DNA from: JAKACA01 sp963735115
Lineage (GTDB): Bacteria > Actinomycetota > Acidimicrobiia > Acidimicrobiales > Bog-793
Length of the DNA: 64,000 bases
NCBI GenBank assembly: GCA_963735115.1
Contig: CAVTJR010000003.1
Location: 434,001 to 498,000 of the forward strand
Direction: 5' to 3'
The notes beneath the pieces are model-generated. The model ran no database searches, was not told the origin of the DNA, and worked only from the letters and a program-made list of their open reading frames with translations. The first letter of the stretch is position 1. Each line of letters begins with the position of its first letter. Made by a program: the position numbers and the translations under genes. This document shows positions 14,578 through 23,105 of the stretch, piece by piece.

Positions 14578-14894
14578 CTCAGTCGGACCTTCCCCGTGTC
14601 GACAATCCGCGACCAGCTCGCGAGCTGCGCCTCCAGCGCCGTTCGTCCAGCCGCCGTGATCTCGTAGGGGCGTCGACGGTCCACGCTTTCGAGCGGCGCG
14701 ATGAGGCCGCGCTCGACGAGCTTTGCCAGCGAACCGTAGAGGGTTCCTGGTCCGAGCCGGATCCCGGTCTGTTCGAGGACGTCTTCGGTTATGGCGTATC
14801 CGTGCTTCGGCCCGTCGCTCAACGACAGCAGCACCAGCAACCCAGGCTCACCGAATCGGGCCAAGCCGTCCTGGTCGCGCCCTTGCTTCGCCAT
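14568..14894 (-). CDS. PadR family transcriptional regulator
   Basis: A 108-residue winged-helix regulator. LLVLLSLSDGPKHGYAI, GPGTLYGSLAKLVERGLI and RRPYEITAAGRTALE are the diagnostic PadR segments (recognition helix, wing, and helix to dimerisation arm). It heads an operon with two membrane-protein genes, so it probably represses these and itself in response to an unknown small molecule. Confidence 0.9.
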   Translation of the reverse strand: MAKQGRDQDGLARFGEPGLLVLLSLSDGPKHGYAITEDVLEQTGIRLGPGTLYGSLAKLVERGLIAPLESVDRRRPYEITAAGRTALEAQLASWSRIVDTGKVRLRWG

Positions 14895-14908
14895 ACGCTA
14901 TACCGTAT
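14895..14908 (-). promoter_or_regulatory. Possible leaderless promoter/operator of padR-like gene
   Basis: A TACGGT -10-like hexamer (plus 14902-14907) ends 7 bp before the ATG, the spacing expected of a leaderless transcript. It sits in the palindrome ATACGGTAT (plus 14900-14908), a candidate autoregulatory half-operator. No good -35 box is visible. Confidence 0.35.
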
Positions 14909-15181
14909 CACGTAGTAGAGCCTCAGACCACCGGTCCAAGCGCCGTGATCCGAGAAATAGCCGTCGTTCTGCGCCGTTGACCAGCTGTGATGTCCTGGCG
15001 TTCGGCAGTGACGTTCTGGCGCGGTGGGTCAGCGCCGCTCCCGGTAGGCCCGGCCAGATTGGTTAGCGGCCGTCGACCAGGAGTGGGCGCAGCCGCGCAG
15101 GCAAGCAGCCCGCCGGCGAAGCCCATCGCCTCGCCTCCGTCTTGCGCAGCGACCGGACCAGGGACGAGCTGCTGTGAAGTG

Positions 15182-15496
15182 TCAGCTGCTTATGCGTTCG
15201 ACGCCCTTGAGGATGGCCGGCATCGCCGTCTCCAGGTCGAGAACGATCCGCGAGTCGAGCTCAAGGAACTCCCCCAGGGCGAGGGCCGTTTCGAGGTTGA
15301 GCGCCGCGGCTGCGTCGGCGTCGATCACTCTGTCTACCGTGACGCCCGCAGTGCCGTCGGTCGTGATGTACCAGCACACCCTCTCGACACTTGCGTTCTC
15401 AGCCAGCGAAGCCTCGAGCTTGCCCCACGTGGCCATCATCCGGTTCATCTGCTCAGGAGAAAGAGCCCTTGCTTTCCACGTCGTACCTACGAACAT
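15182..15496 (-). CDS. Small conserved protein, possible DUF3303-type
   Basis: A 104-residue protein starting MFVGTTWKARALSPEQMNRMM. The ATG at 15496 has a strong ribosome site (ggaagggg, 7 bp upstream), which decides it over an earlier in-frame ATG at 15532. The pattern of a short beta-strand start, a helix, then ERVCWYITTDGTAG and a Leu/Ala-rich helix resembles small ferredoxin-like-fold proteins such as DUF3303. Its role is unknown. Confidence 0.55.
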   Translation of the reverse strand: MFVGTTWKARALSPEQMNRMMATWGKLEASLAENASVERVCWYITTDGTAGVTVDRVIDADAAAALNLETALALGEFLELDSRIVLDLETAMPAILKGVERISS

Positions 15497-15914
15497 CTTG
15501 AAACCCCTTCCTTTGTCCAACAAACGCACCATAGCTGCAACCCCGTGCGAGCGCTTGTGCCATTAGCAGGGGGCTGCCGGGCGATAACGGGCGTTCCTCT
15601 CCCGGAGGCCCGCGAGGCGGACCAGACAGTGCACCGCACCGGTCCTCGTCGGTGCTATTTGAGCGTGGGTCAGGTTGTCCGAGGTGCCTCACATGGGTAG
15701 ATCTGCGCCGCCCAATCTGTCTGGCGCTCAATGCAGCGAGCCGTCGGCGTTGAAGGCAGCTAGTCCAAGAGCTACGGGTCGTGTCTGCGCCTCGTGACCT
15801 TCGGCGGCGACTGGAGCGATGACCGTGCTGTTGCTTGCATTTGGGTCGGACCACCCTCTGAGAGATCTCCACGGGCTGTGCAAGGCTACGGGCGTGGCTG
15901 GACTGTTGGACGGA
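15497..15914. other. No gene recognised
   Basis: This is a divergent gap between the minus-strand small protein and the plus-strand hydrolase. No convincing coding frame or RNA is seen; it presumably contains both promoters. The hydrolase frame is open upstream to 15819, but without family-like sequence. Confidence 0.45.
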
Positions 15915-16787
15915 ATGCGTGAGGGCCGACTGCAGCGACCAGACGGACGCACGGTGGCCTGGAGCGAGTGGGGGCAGAGCGACGGGGTGCCGGTGCTACG
16001 TCTACCCGGTACGCCGGGCTGCCGCTACAGCGTGCGGGCCGACCGGACGCCGTGGCAGGCGCGCAACCTGTTGATGATCACGACCGAAAGACCGGGCTTC
16101 GGAGCCTCAACCCGACTCCCCGGGCGCGGCTTCGCTGAGCCCGCCGATGACTGTGCAGCGGTCCTGGACCAGCTCGGGCTTGAGGCAGTGCACGTCGCTG
16201 GGGCCAGCGGAAGCGCCCCGCACCAGTTGGCGTTCGCCGCCCGTCACCCCTCGCGGGTGCGAGCGATGACGATCCTGGTCGGGGCGGCTCCGACGACCGA
16301 AGAGGAGGAGGCTCGGCTGATAGGACTGAACCGGCAAGGGCACCGCCTTTACAGGGCTGGCGACTTGGCTGGCGTCCGGCGGCTGATGACCCAGGCGCGC
16401 GAGGCGCTTGTAGCCGATCCGCTGGCCGCTTACCGGGAGGTTATGGACAAGGCACCGGAGGCCGATCGCGTGGTGATGGGCGACCCAGGCTGGCAGGAGT
16501 CCATGACGGTCTCCATCGAGGAGGCGCTGCGGCAGAGGGTCGACGGGTGGTTCGACGAGGCACTCGCCTTGTATGGAGACTGGCGAGACGTTGACCTGGC
16601 GGCAGTTCGGACATCGCTGACCTGGTGGCATGGCGGCTCCGATGCCAATGTGCCGCTCAGTGCCGCACAACGACTGCTCGAACAAATCCCCCATGCACAA
16701 CTGCGGCTCTTCGGTGACGACGAGGGGCACTTGGCCGGCTTCCACCGCGAGGGCGAGATCCTTGACGAACTCCTCGCTCGTGGCTGA
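15915..16787 (+). CDS. Alpha/beta hydrolase
   Basis: A 290-residue protein with a complete hydrolase triad pattern: nucleophile Ser in GASGSAPHQ, acid in HGGSDANVP and His in DDEGHLAGF. RLPGTPGCRYS matches the HGxPG oxyanion loop except that the His is replaced by Leu. The cap region (about 145-200) is helical and charged. I chose the ATG at 15915 because homology-like sequence begins immediately after it. The substrate is unknown. Confidence 0.75.
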   Translation: MREGRLQRPDGRTVAWSEWGQSDGVPVLRLPGTPGCRYSVRADRTPWQARNLLMITTERPGFGASTRLPGRGFAEPADDCAAVLDQLGLEAVHVAGASGSAPHQLAFAARHPSRVRAMTILVGAAPTTEEEEARLIGLNRQGHRLYRAGDLAGVRRLMTQAREALVADPLAAYREVMDKAPEADRVVMGDPGWQESMTVSIEEALRQRVDGWFDEALALYGDWRDVDLAAVRTSLTWWHGGSDANVPLSAAQRLLEQIPHAQLRLFGDDEGHLAGFHREGEILDELLARG

Positions 16788-17107
16788 CTCCGTTCACTGA
16801 CGGCAGCCCGATCGGATCGAGGTCCTGCGCCCCACGGAACGTCCCGCCAGTGGCGCTCATAACGACACGTTCACCGGTTGAGCTGACGCGGCCGGGCATC
16901 AGGGGGCAGTGATACGGGCTGATCTCGGGTTTTCCTACAGCGCACTGCGCAAGCTTCGTGCCAGCGCGGCGACTCCACCAAGCCCCGGTGGTCAAAAGCA
17001 CTTCCAGGTCGATGACCTTCTTTCCGGTCCGAAGCGGTCGGCCGAAATTGCCGAGTGACTCACGTGTGTTGCTCCCGAACGTCGCGCCCGTCCGTGGATG
17101 CTCGGGA
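16788..17107. other. No gene recognised
   Basis: I find no supported coding frame or structured RNA between the hydrolase stop and the promoter-like sequence of the next gene. Confidence 0.45.
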
Positions 17108-17148
17108 TTGCCAGAGCTTACGGACGCGGTGTATCAATCAACGGCATG
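17108..17148 (+). promoter_or_regulatory. Candidate promoter with short 5' reading frame
   Basis: TTGCCA (17108-17113) and TATCAA (17132-17137) are separated by 18 bp. The first ATG after it (17146) opens a 14-codon frame starting MKKRRSLRG whose TGA overlaps the ATG of the DUF1801-like gene at 17187. It is either a leader peptide coupled to that gene or its true N-terminus shifted out of frame. Confidence 0.4.
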
Positions 17149-17186
17149 AAGAAGCGCAGGTCCCTGAGGGGACGAGTCTCCCTCCC

Positions 17187-17543
17187 ATGAGCCCTGACGA
17201 TTGGCGCGACGCGACGCTTTCCCGGATTCGCAAATGGATCGAACAGGCCGATCCCGGAGTCGTTGAGGAGAGGAAGTGGATAAAGCCGACAAATCCAGAT
17301 GGTGTGCCTGTGTGGTCGCATGACGGCATAATTTGCACGGGCGAGATCTACAAGAACCACGTGAAAGTCACCTTCGCCAGGGGCGCCTCCCTGAAGGACC
17401 CTTCACGCCTGTTCAACTCCGTCCTCGAAGGCAACCTGCGCCGTGCGATCGATGTGCATGAGGGCGAGAAGATCGATGAGAAGGCATTCAAAGCTCTCAT
17501 TCGAGAGGCCGTGGCGATGAATGAGGCCTCCGTCCGCCAGTGA
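17187..17543 (+). CDS. DUF1801/YdhG-like protein
   Basis: A 118-residue protein with the family core VPVWSHDGIICTGEIYKNHVK, FARGASLKDPSRLFN and RRAIDVHEGEKIDEKAFKALI. Members adopt a small alpha/beta fold and their role is not settled. The likely start at 17187 lacks a good ribosome site and overlaps the stop of the upstream 14-codon frame. Relatives I recall start with MKK and a short basic stretch, as that upstream frame does, so an N-terminal frameshift is possible. Confidence 0.75.
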   Translation: MSPDDWRDATLSRIRKWIEQADPGVVEERKWIKPTNPDGVPVWSHDGIICTGEIYKNHVKVTFARGASLKDPSRLFNSVLEGNLRRAIDVHEGEKIDEKAFKALIREAVAMNEASVRQ

Positions 17544-18104
17544 ATCGAACGTAGACAATCGGCGTGGCCGTGGCGACCGCCTCCTAGCTCGCCCCACCGA
17601 ACCGACTGGCCGGCGCTGCTGGCTCCTGTCAGGGATGCCCGCAAACGCCTCGCTGGCGTCCACCCGTGCGCGAGTTCTTCGCGCCAACCTCGATCCAGCC
17701 AAGGACGTTTCCATCGCAATCCACCACGACCGCCTTGCCCAGCGCCTGCCCGGGCAACTTTCTCTGCCTGCCAGCGGCACTCGCCCGCGCCATCGACACC
17801 GGCCTTCAGCGGCCGTGACGGCCGTCGGGGCATGCCTGCTCATCGCCACCCATTCCTATCGCTGTGGCGCTGTACTCTGCTGCGCCCTCGTCATTGCGGG
17901 CGTGGCCGCCCATGGTCTCGATGGTCAGGAGCACCTCGTGGCGCTCGGCTGTGGCCTGCTCGCGGGCGTGCTCGTCTGGGGAAGAAGCCGGCGGATACGC
18001 CACCCTCGGCTGTAATGCCGTCCAGGGTTTCTGCCTCCACCCCATGAATGCCTCGGCCTTGAGAGTCAGGCCGGCGACGCGGCCGGATTGGTTATGGGCA
18101 TCGT
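17544..18104. other. Long gap without a supportable gene
   Basis: About 560 bp. On the minus strand near 17690-17770 one frame reads LGKAVVVDCDGNVLGWIE, which looks like a CBS-domain strand, but stops and frame breaks surround it. A plus-strand frame ending at 18015 has a hydrophobic stretch (ALVIAGVAAHG...LAGVLVWG) without start signals. I treat the region as decayed or non-coding. Confidence 0.4.
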
Positions 18105-18944
18105 CTAGATATCCGGAGTTCGGATAGGTCGCTGACACTCGAATAGCTGCTCATCGGCGTCTTCGATGGAGGTGGCGCCTCTAAGGACCACGACCCGGTG
18201 CAACCCGTAGCACTCGCAGCCGTGGGCGTCAGCCCAGTGGTAGATATCGACCACGACCTGCGGGAACACGTCGGCGACCCGTCCCTTGCGGACGGCCGCC
18301 GCCACTTCCACTGCGGGAAGGGTCATCACCACCGCCGGCTCCGGAAGAGGGTCGGGGATGTCGGGAGCGGCGAGGGTCAGGTAGGCCTGGAACTCACCTT
18401 CTGGCTCCTCCGTGTAGTAAGTCACGAACGGGTCGCTGCTGCCGCCGAGGAGTTTCCTGAGACCCAGGGTGTCGAACTGCTCCTCCGCCCGGTTCAGGAC
18501 CGGAAGGAGATCCTCATTCACGATCTGGCTGACCGGACCCCCGATGGCGACGACCTGGGTGGCCGGAATGTGTTTGCGGACGATGTCGTCGATGTTCATG
18601 GTCCCTTCCCTTTCGATCTGGCGGAGGCGTGCTTCCACCCGCGCCAACTGCGCCCGCTGCACGTCGATCTCGCCTTCGAGCTGCATTCGCCGCAAGGCCA
18701 GCATCCCGTGGAGCTGCTCGGCGGTCACACCGTGCAGAAGTTGGGCGACCTGGGCCAGCGACAGGCCGAGGTCCTTCAGGGCAACGATGCGGTTCAGTTG
18801 GGCCAGCTGGTCCGGCCGGTAGGCGCGGTAGCCGGTGAGCGGGTCGACCTGCACCGGTGTCAACAAGCCGACGTCCTCATAGTGACGCAAGGTGCGAGGT
18901 GACACCGAGCCCAGCCGGGCGAACTCACCGATCTTCAGAAGCAC
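18105..18944 (-). CDS. MerR-family regulator with GyrI-like effector domain
   Basis: A 279-residue regulator. Residues 1-70 are the MerR winged helix (LLKIGEFARLGSVSPRTLRHYEDVGLL, then TGYRAYRPDQLAQLNRI in pieces), followed by a coiled-coil dimerisation helix. The C-terminal half (from about 120) has the GyrI/BmrR-like ligand-binding pattern with VVAIGGPVSQI and YYTEEPEGEF. Such proteins sense lipophilic or cationic compounds. The GTG at 18944 is preferred; the frame extends to 19016 but that part is not family-like. No efflux gene lies adjacent. Confidence 0.85.
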   Translation of the reverse strand: MLLKIGEFARLGSVSPRTLRHYEDVGLLTPVQVDPLTGYRAYRPDQLAQLNRIVALKDLGLSLAQVAQLLHGVTAEQLHGMLALRRMQLEGEIDVQRAQLARVEARLRQIEREGTMNIDDIVRKHIPATQVVAIGGPVSQIVNEDLLPVLNRAEEQFDTLGLRKLLGGSSDPFVTYYTEEPEGEFQAYLTLAAPDIPDPLPEPAVVMTLPAVEVAAAVRKGRVADVFPQVVVDIYHWADAHGCECYGLHRVVVLRGATSIEDADEQLFECQRPIRTPDI

Positions 18945-19179
18945 AGGACCGACTCTCCAACCTTCCGCGACGTCAGAGTCAAGGAGAAGTTTGGCGGCCA
19001 GACGACAACCGCTCAAAGCGGCTGGAAACGCGCCTTGGGCCGGGTGGTCCCCCTGCGCCTTGGTGGCCGGGTGGCGCCGAACGGGGCCGGATCATCGGGG
19101 TCCTCGCAACCCATGGGCCATCGAAATCGTAAGAGCCGCCAACCAAGGCCGGCCATGTTCAGAAGGGCCGAGGCCAGAC

Positions 19180-19965
19180 TCAGACGACGGGTTTGCCGGC
19201 CGCAAGAAGCGTCAGATGATGGCCGGGAAGGCCGAACCACGTACGCCAGTCAAGCCATCGCACCTCGACGTCAGGGCATCCGGCTTCTCGGACCACCTCG
19301 GCGTATCGGTCGGCACGATCATCGACGACGCGGAGCTGTCCTCCAGGACGAAGGACCCTGATGGCCTCTCGCAGGGCCTTGGCGCGCTCGTCCGTGTTTT
19401 GGATGTTGTGGAAGGTCAGGCTGCTGACCACCGTGTCAAACGACTCGGAGGGGAACGGAAGGTGTCGAGCGTCAGCGTCCGCGAGCTCGACACGCTCGCT
19501 TACTCCCTCGGCTCGGGTGTTCCGCTCGGTCGCGGCTCGGTTGTTTCCTGTCTGATCCCGCAGGCGCCAGATGTCGACACCCGTCACTCGACCCTCGGGT
19601 ACGCGATGAGCAGCTGCAATGAGCACGGCGCCTCGACCGCAGCCGATGTCGAGCACACGCTCGTCGCCACGAAGGTCGAGCTCGTCGAGCAGCTCCTGCC
19701 AGATTGACAGCTTGCCCGGTCCGGTCGTGTAGAAGTAACTCGCGGCTGACCCGAGCACGACGACGCCGGCCATCCGAGCAAGAATCGTCACAGCTGGATG
19801 GCCACGCCTCCTCGCCCATCGCCCGATCGCCAAGAGGCCGGCTTCGACGAGCACGAAGAACGGAACACCGAAGTATCCGCCGTCGATGCCGTACCTGGCT
19901 CGGGCGCGCCCCACGACGAGCAGTCTCCCAGATCGACCCTGCTTTTCACCCGCCGTTCGGATCAA
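19180..19965 (-). CDS. Membrane-anchored SAM-dependent methyltransferase
   Basis: A 261-residue protein. The first about 85 residues contain two or three hydrophobic segments (VPFFVLVEAGLLAIG, VTILARMAGVVVLGSAASYFY). A Rossmann methyltransferase domain follows: VLDIGCGRGAVL (motif I), VTGVDIW, ADARHLPFPSESFDTVVSS and VLRPGGQLRVVD. It would methylate a substrate at the inner face of the membrane; the substrate is unknown. No operon partner is seen. Confidence 0.8.
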   Translation of the reverse strand: MIRTAGEKQGRSGRLLVVGRARARYGIDGGYFGVPFFVLVEAGLLAIGRWARRRGHPAVTILARMAGVVVLGSAASYFYTTGPGKLSIWQELLDELDLRGDERVLDIGCGRGAVLIAAAHRVPEGRVTGVDIWRLRDQTGNNRAATERNTRAEGVSERVELADADARHLPFPSESFDTVVSSLTFHNIQNTDERAKALREAIRVLRPGGQLRVVDDRADRYAEVVREAGCPDVEVRWLDWRTWFGLPGHHLTLLAAGKPVV

Positions 19966-20195
19966 AACGACGCTCCGAACGCGGACGTGATCCAGCAGGG
20001 CTGACGTCCTGAACGGCTCGGCCCTCTACTTCGCCGCCGCTCCCTATCCCTACCGACTACGTGCGGTAGGCCGCTCCTCGGCCATCGCTCAGGACGGATC
20101 GTTATGATCGGCTGGTGCGTGGTCGGACGGGGCAGATGTGGTGGGTGAACCGCCCCGGGATCGGTGACTGCTCCAACCCTTGAGAGGATGGAGCG

Positions 20196-20537
20196 ATGTC
20201 AGACGAGAAGAAGCCCGGTCGGGGCCGACCTCCCTACCCCGCAGAAGTGCGCGAGCGAGCCGTGCGGATGGTCGTCGAGCACGAGCACGAGTACCCGTCG
20301 CAATGGAAGGCGATCGAGTCCATCTCGGCCAAGCTCGGCATCAACCACGAGACCCTGCGGATCTGGGTGCGCCGGGCCGAGACCGACGCCGGCAAGCGCC
20401 CCGGGCTCACGACCGACGAGCGCCAGAAGATGCGTGAGCTCGAGCGAGAGGTGAAAGAGCTGCGCCGGGCGAACGAGATCCTGAAGGCAGCGGCCCATTT
20501 CTTCGGGGCGGAGCTCGACCGCCAACGTCCGAGATAG
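20196..20537 (+). CDS. IS3-family transposase OrfA
   Basis: A 113-residue protein with a Lys/Arg-rich start (EKKPGRGRPPYPAEVRERAV), an HTH of the IS3 OrfA type (SISAKLGINHETLRIWVRRAE) and a C-terminal leucine-zipper-like helix (ELEREVKELRRANEILKAAA). It binds the IS ends and is normally fused to OrfB by -1 frameshifting; the two frames overlap by about 16 bp. No classical A6G slippery run is visible. Confidence 0.9.
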   Translation: MSDEKKPGRGRPPYPAEVRERAVRMVVEHEHEYPSQWKAIESISAKLGINHETLRIWVRRAETDAGKRPGLTTDERQKMRELEREVKELRRANEILKAAAHFFGAELDRQRPR

Positions 20538-21465
20538 TCGCCTTCATCGACGAGTACCGCCACCGCTTCGGGGTCGAGCCGATCTGCAGGGTGCTCACCG
20601 AGCACGGCTGTCCGATCGCCCCGAACACCTACTTCGTAGCCAAGAAGCGCTCACCCTCGCCCCGCTTTGTGCGCGACCAGGAGCTGAAGCGAGAGATCCT
20701 CCGCGTCCACCGGGAGAACCTCGAGGTCTACGGGGCCGACAAGGTCTGGACACAGCTGAACCGGGAGGGCACCGCTGTGGCCCGCTGCACCGTCGAGCGC
20801 CTCATGCGAGAGCTGGGGATCTCAGGAGCGCGCCGGGGCGCGCCTACAAGGTCACGACGAGGAGCGACGAGCGCCAGCACCGTCCCGACGACCTCGTCGA
20901 GCGCAACTTCCGGGCGCCGACGCCCAACCGCCTCTGGGTCGCCGACCTCACCTATGTGAAGACGCACACCGGCTGGGTGTATGCCGCCTTCATCCTCGAC
21001 GTGTACTCGCGCATGGTCGTCGGTTGGCAGATCTCCAACTCGCTTCGTAGCGACCTCGCCATCGACGCCTTGGAGATGGCGATCTGGAACCGCACGAGAT
21101 CAGGCCAGGTCCTCGACGGCCTCGTCCATCACTCGGACAGGGGCGTTCAATACCTTTCAATTCGCTACTCTGAGCGCCTCGCCGAGAACGACATCGTCGC
21201 CTCGGTGGGATCGCGAGGTGACAGCTTCGACAACGCCATGGCCGAGGCCTTCAACAGCCTCTACAAGTGGGAGCTCGTCTACCCGCAGGGCCCCTGGCGC
21301 GGGCTCGACGACGTCGAGTTCGCCACGCTCGGCTACATCGACTGGTTCAACCACCGCCGCCTGCACGGCGAGATCACCGACGACAACACCTACGTCACTC
21401 CGGCAGAGTTCGAAGCCGCCTACTACCGTCAAACCAACGCCGCCGCCGAGGCGGTTGCCCAATAG
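20522..21465 (+). pseudogene. IS3-family transposase OrfB (DDE integrase), frameshifted
   Basis: The frame from 20522 begins SEIVAFIDEYRHRFGVEPIC and continues to GISGARRG near 20839. There the expected continuation RAYKVTTRSDERQ lies in another frame, consistent with loss of one base. The downstream part carries the full catalytic core: WVADLTYV (first Asp), LVHHSDRGVQYLS (second Asp) and DSFDNAMAEAFNSLYKWE (Glu). Without the lesion it would be a normal rve-domain transposase. A sequencing error is the alternative. Confidence 0.85.
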
Positions 21466-21562
21466 CCCGAGCAGTCATGGAACCCGGGGCGGTTCAAGCG
21501 CGCCGTTATGGCACGCCCTGAGCTGGCGAACTGAGGCAGGGTGGGATCCGATGTCCGTCAGC

Positions 21563-21997
21563 TCAGGAGGGCCCGGGGGGAGGCGCCTCGGGGACATTGG
21601 CGGCCGCAACCGCCAGCCATCCCTTTGGTCCGCGTCGAGCGACAAGCTGGAGAACAGTCGATACCTTTGGTGCTGTCGTCGGAGGAGCATCAGGGAGTCG
21701 ATCACGAACACAGTGTGCGTGGACCACTGTCACATCGGGAGTGACGGGCAGTTCGGAGATTGAGTCGAACGCAAATGTGCTTCCCGCCAGTGGACCCGAA
21801 AACGATATTGCGTGGCCCTCGATGATGCCCTGACGTCCGAGCATGCGCGCTCCCCGGACGTTGACAAACTCGGCGTCTTCGGAAAATAGCTTCCCGAGAG
21901 ACAAGGCATCCTTGGCGTTCAGCGCCTCCGCGAAGGCATCGATGATGTACCGAGGTTGGTCAAATCTGGCAACCGGGACAGACTCATTAAGGTCCAT
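21563..21997 (-). CDS. SnoaL/SgcJ-like NTF2-fold protein
   Basis: A 144-residue protein with the NTF2-like pattern: IIDAFAEALNAKDALSLGKLFSEDAEFVNV at the start (helix then first strand) and later VSTVLQLVARRGPKGWLAVAAANV. This matches the SgcJ/EcaC-type family of putative small-molecule isomerases or binding proteins. It sits 66 bp from the IS right end, and its 3' end faces the IS. Confidence 0.75.
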   Translation of the reverse strand: MDLNESVPVARFDQPRYIIDAFAEALNAKDALSLGKLFSEDAEFVNVRGARMLGRQGIIEGHAISFSGPLAGSTFAFDSISELPVTPDVTVVHAHCVRDRLPDAPPTTAPKVSTVLQLVARRGPKGWLAVAAANVPEAPPPGPS

Positions 21998-22216
21998 TGC
22001 ATCATGACGCTAGTGATCGCCCGAGCGGGTGCCCGCGAAGTGCTGACCGGGGCAGTCCCGAACCCAGAACGCTCATACCGAATACCGGGCCGCGGTGGTG
22101 ACGCGGCCACCCCGAGCGACGGGACCGTGTGCGTCCTTTGACGCCGATCCCAGTCGCCGAAGACCTCCAACGGCATTCTGCTTCGCCGTCAGAGTGCGAT
22201 GTCGGAACGGGGGCGC

Positions 22217-22888
22217 CTAAGGACGCTCCGCGAGGTCGAGGAGCAGGTCGGCAATGTCCCGGTCGCAGGTGACGATGTCGAGATGCTCTCCGTATCGCTC
22301 ACGGACCGGCCAACCGAGGAGCATTGCGCGGTCGGCATCACGTCGGTATCCGTCGCTGAGAAGGAGATAAGCGGCAGCGTTCGCGCACCACCCCGCCGGC
22401 ACGGCGATCAGCGTCTCATAGAAACGAAGTGGCACCTCGGGAAGTTCGGTCTCGACCTCAAGCCGTCTGTCCTGGTCAGGAACGATTGCCTCCAGCACGC
22501 CGTCGTCCCACCACCTCGACCACTTAGGCAGAATCCCGTCGCTCGCCAGCTCCTGCAGCGTCGGGAGGAAATCACCACCGGCGCTAAAGACCCCCTCACA
22601 GGGCGGAATGCCCGCGTCAACGAACACGATCAATCGGGGCCGGGGAGCGAGCCCAACCGCGATACTCGGAAGTACGGCTCCAGCTCCGCTGTGACCGACG
22701 AGCACGACTGGCTCGTCGGAGTTTGTCGCCTCGACAGCGGCTTCGGTGAACCTGGCTGGGTCGCCGGTCGTTGCAGCCGCGATCAAATTCGGCACGACGG
22801 CTTTGTGCCCAGCCTCTCTTAGGGCATTGGCTACCCAGCGCCAGGTTGATGGCCCGACGACGGGACTGTGCACGAGCAGGAAGTTCAC
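22217..22888 (-). CDS. Alpha/beta hydrolase
   Basis: A 223-residue hydrolase beginning VNFLLVHSPVVGPSTW, with nucleophile in VVLVGHSGAGAVLPS and a Trp-rich lid (LPKWSRWWDDGVLE). The catalytic His near the C-terminus is not obvious (the last His is in RYGEHLDIVTCDRD). I chose the GTG at 22888 because the fold begins there and a ggggaat purine stretch lies just upstream; the frame continues to 23017 without family-like residues. The substrate is unknown. Confidence 0.65.
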   Translation of the reverse strand: MNFLLVHSPVVGPSTWRWVANALREAGHKAVVPNLIAAATTGDPARFTEAAVEATNSDEPVVLVGHSGAGAVLPSIAVGLAPRPRLIVFVDAGIPPCEGVFSAGGDFLPTLQELASDGILPKWSRWWDDGVLEAIVPDQDRRLEVETELPEVPLRFYETLIAVPAGWCANAAAYLLLSDGYRRDADRAMLLGWPVRERYGEHLDIVTCDRDIADLLLDLAERP

Positions 22889-23105
22889 GGGGGAGTATTC
22901 CCCGAGAGCGCGGCGCCTTGCTTCGTGGCGACGATCGCAGAATGCTTCATCGGCGAGGCGTTGGTCACTCTCCCGCCGCGCCCGAGAGAGCGCGGAACGA
23001 CGGTGATGCGTGCGCAAGCCCGTCGCTTGATTCGGCGCTTGTCGACTGTGAATGACCTCGATTGGGCATAAGGACCTCTCGAGTGTCGATGCCGGTCAGG
23101 TCACC

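Larger units (their letters stand above)
20146..21496 (+). mobile_element. IS3-family insertion sequence, 1351 bp
   Basis: The ends are 28-bp imperfect inverted repeats at 20146-20173 and 21469-21496 (25 of 28 positions match), starting TG and ending CA as in the IS3 family. Inside are an orfA (20196-20537) and a DDE orfB (20522-21465) in the -1 frame relative to orfA. The three bases flanking each side (ggg and agc) do not match, so no target duplication is visible. OrfB carries a frameshift, so this copy is probably inactive. Confidence 0.9.
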
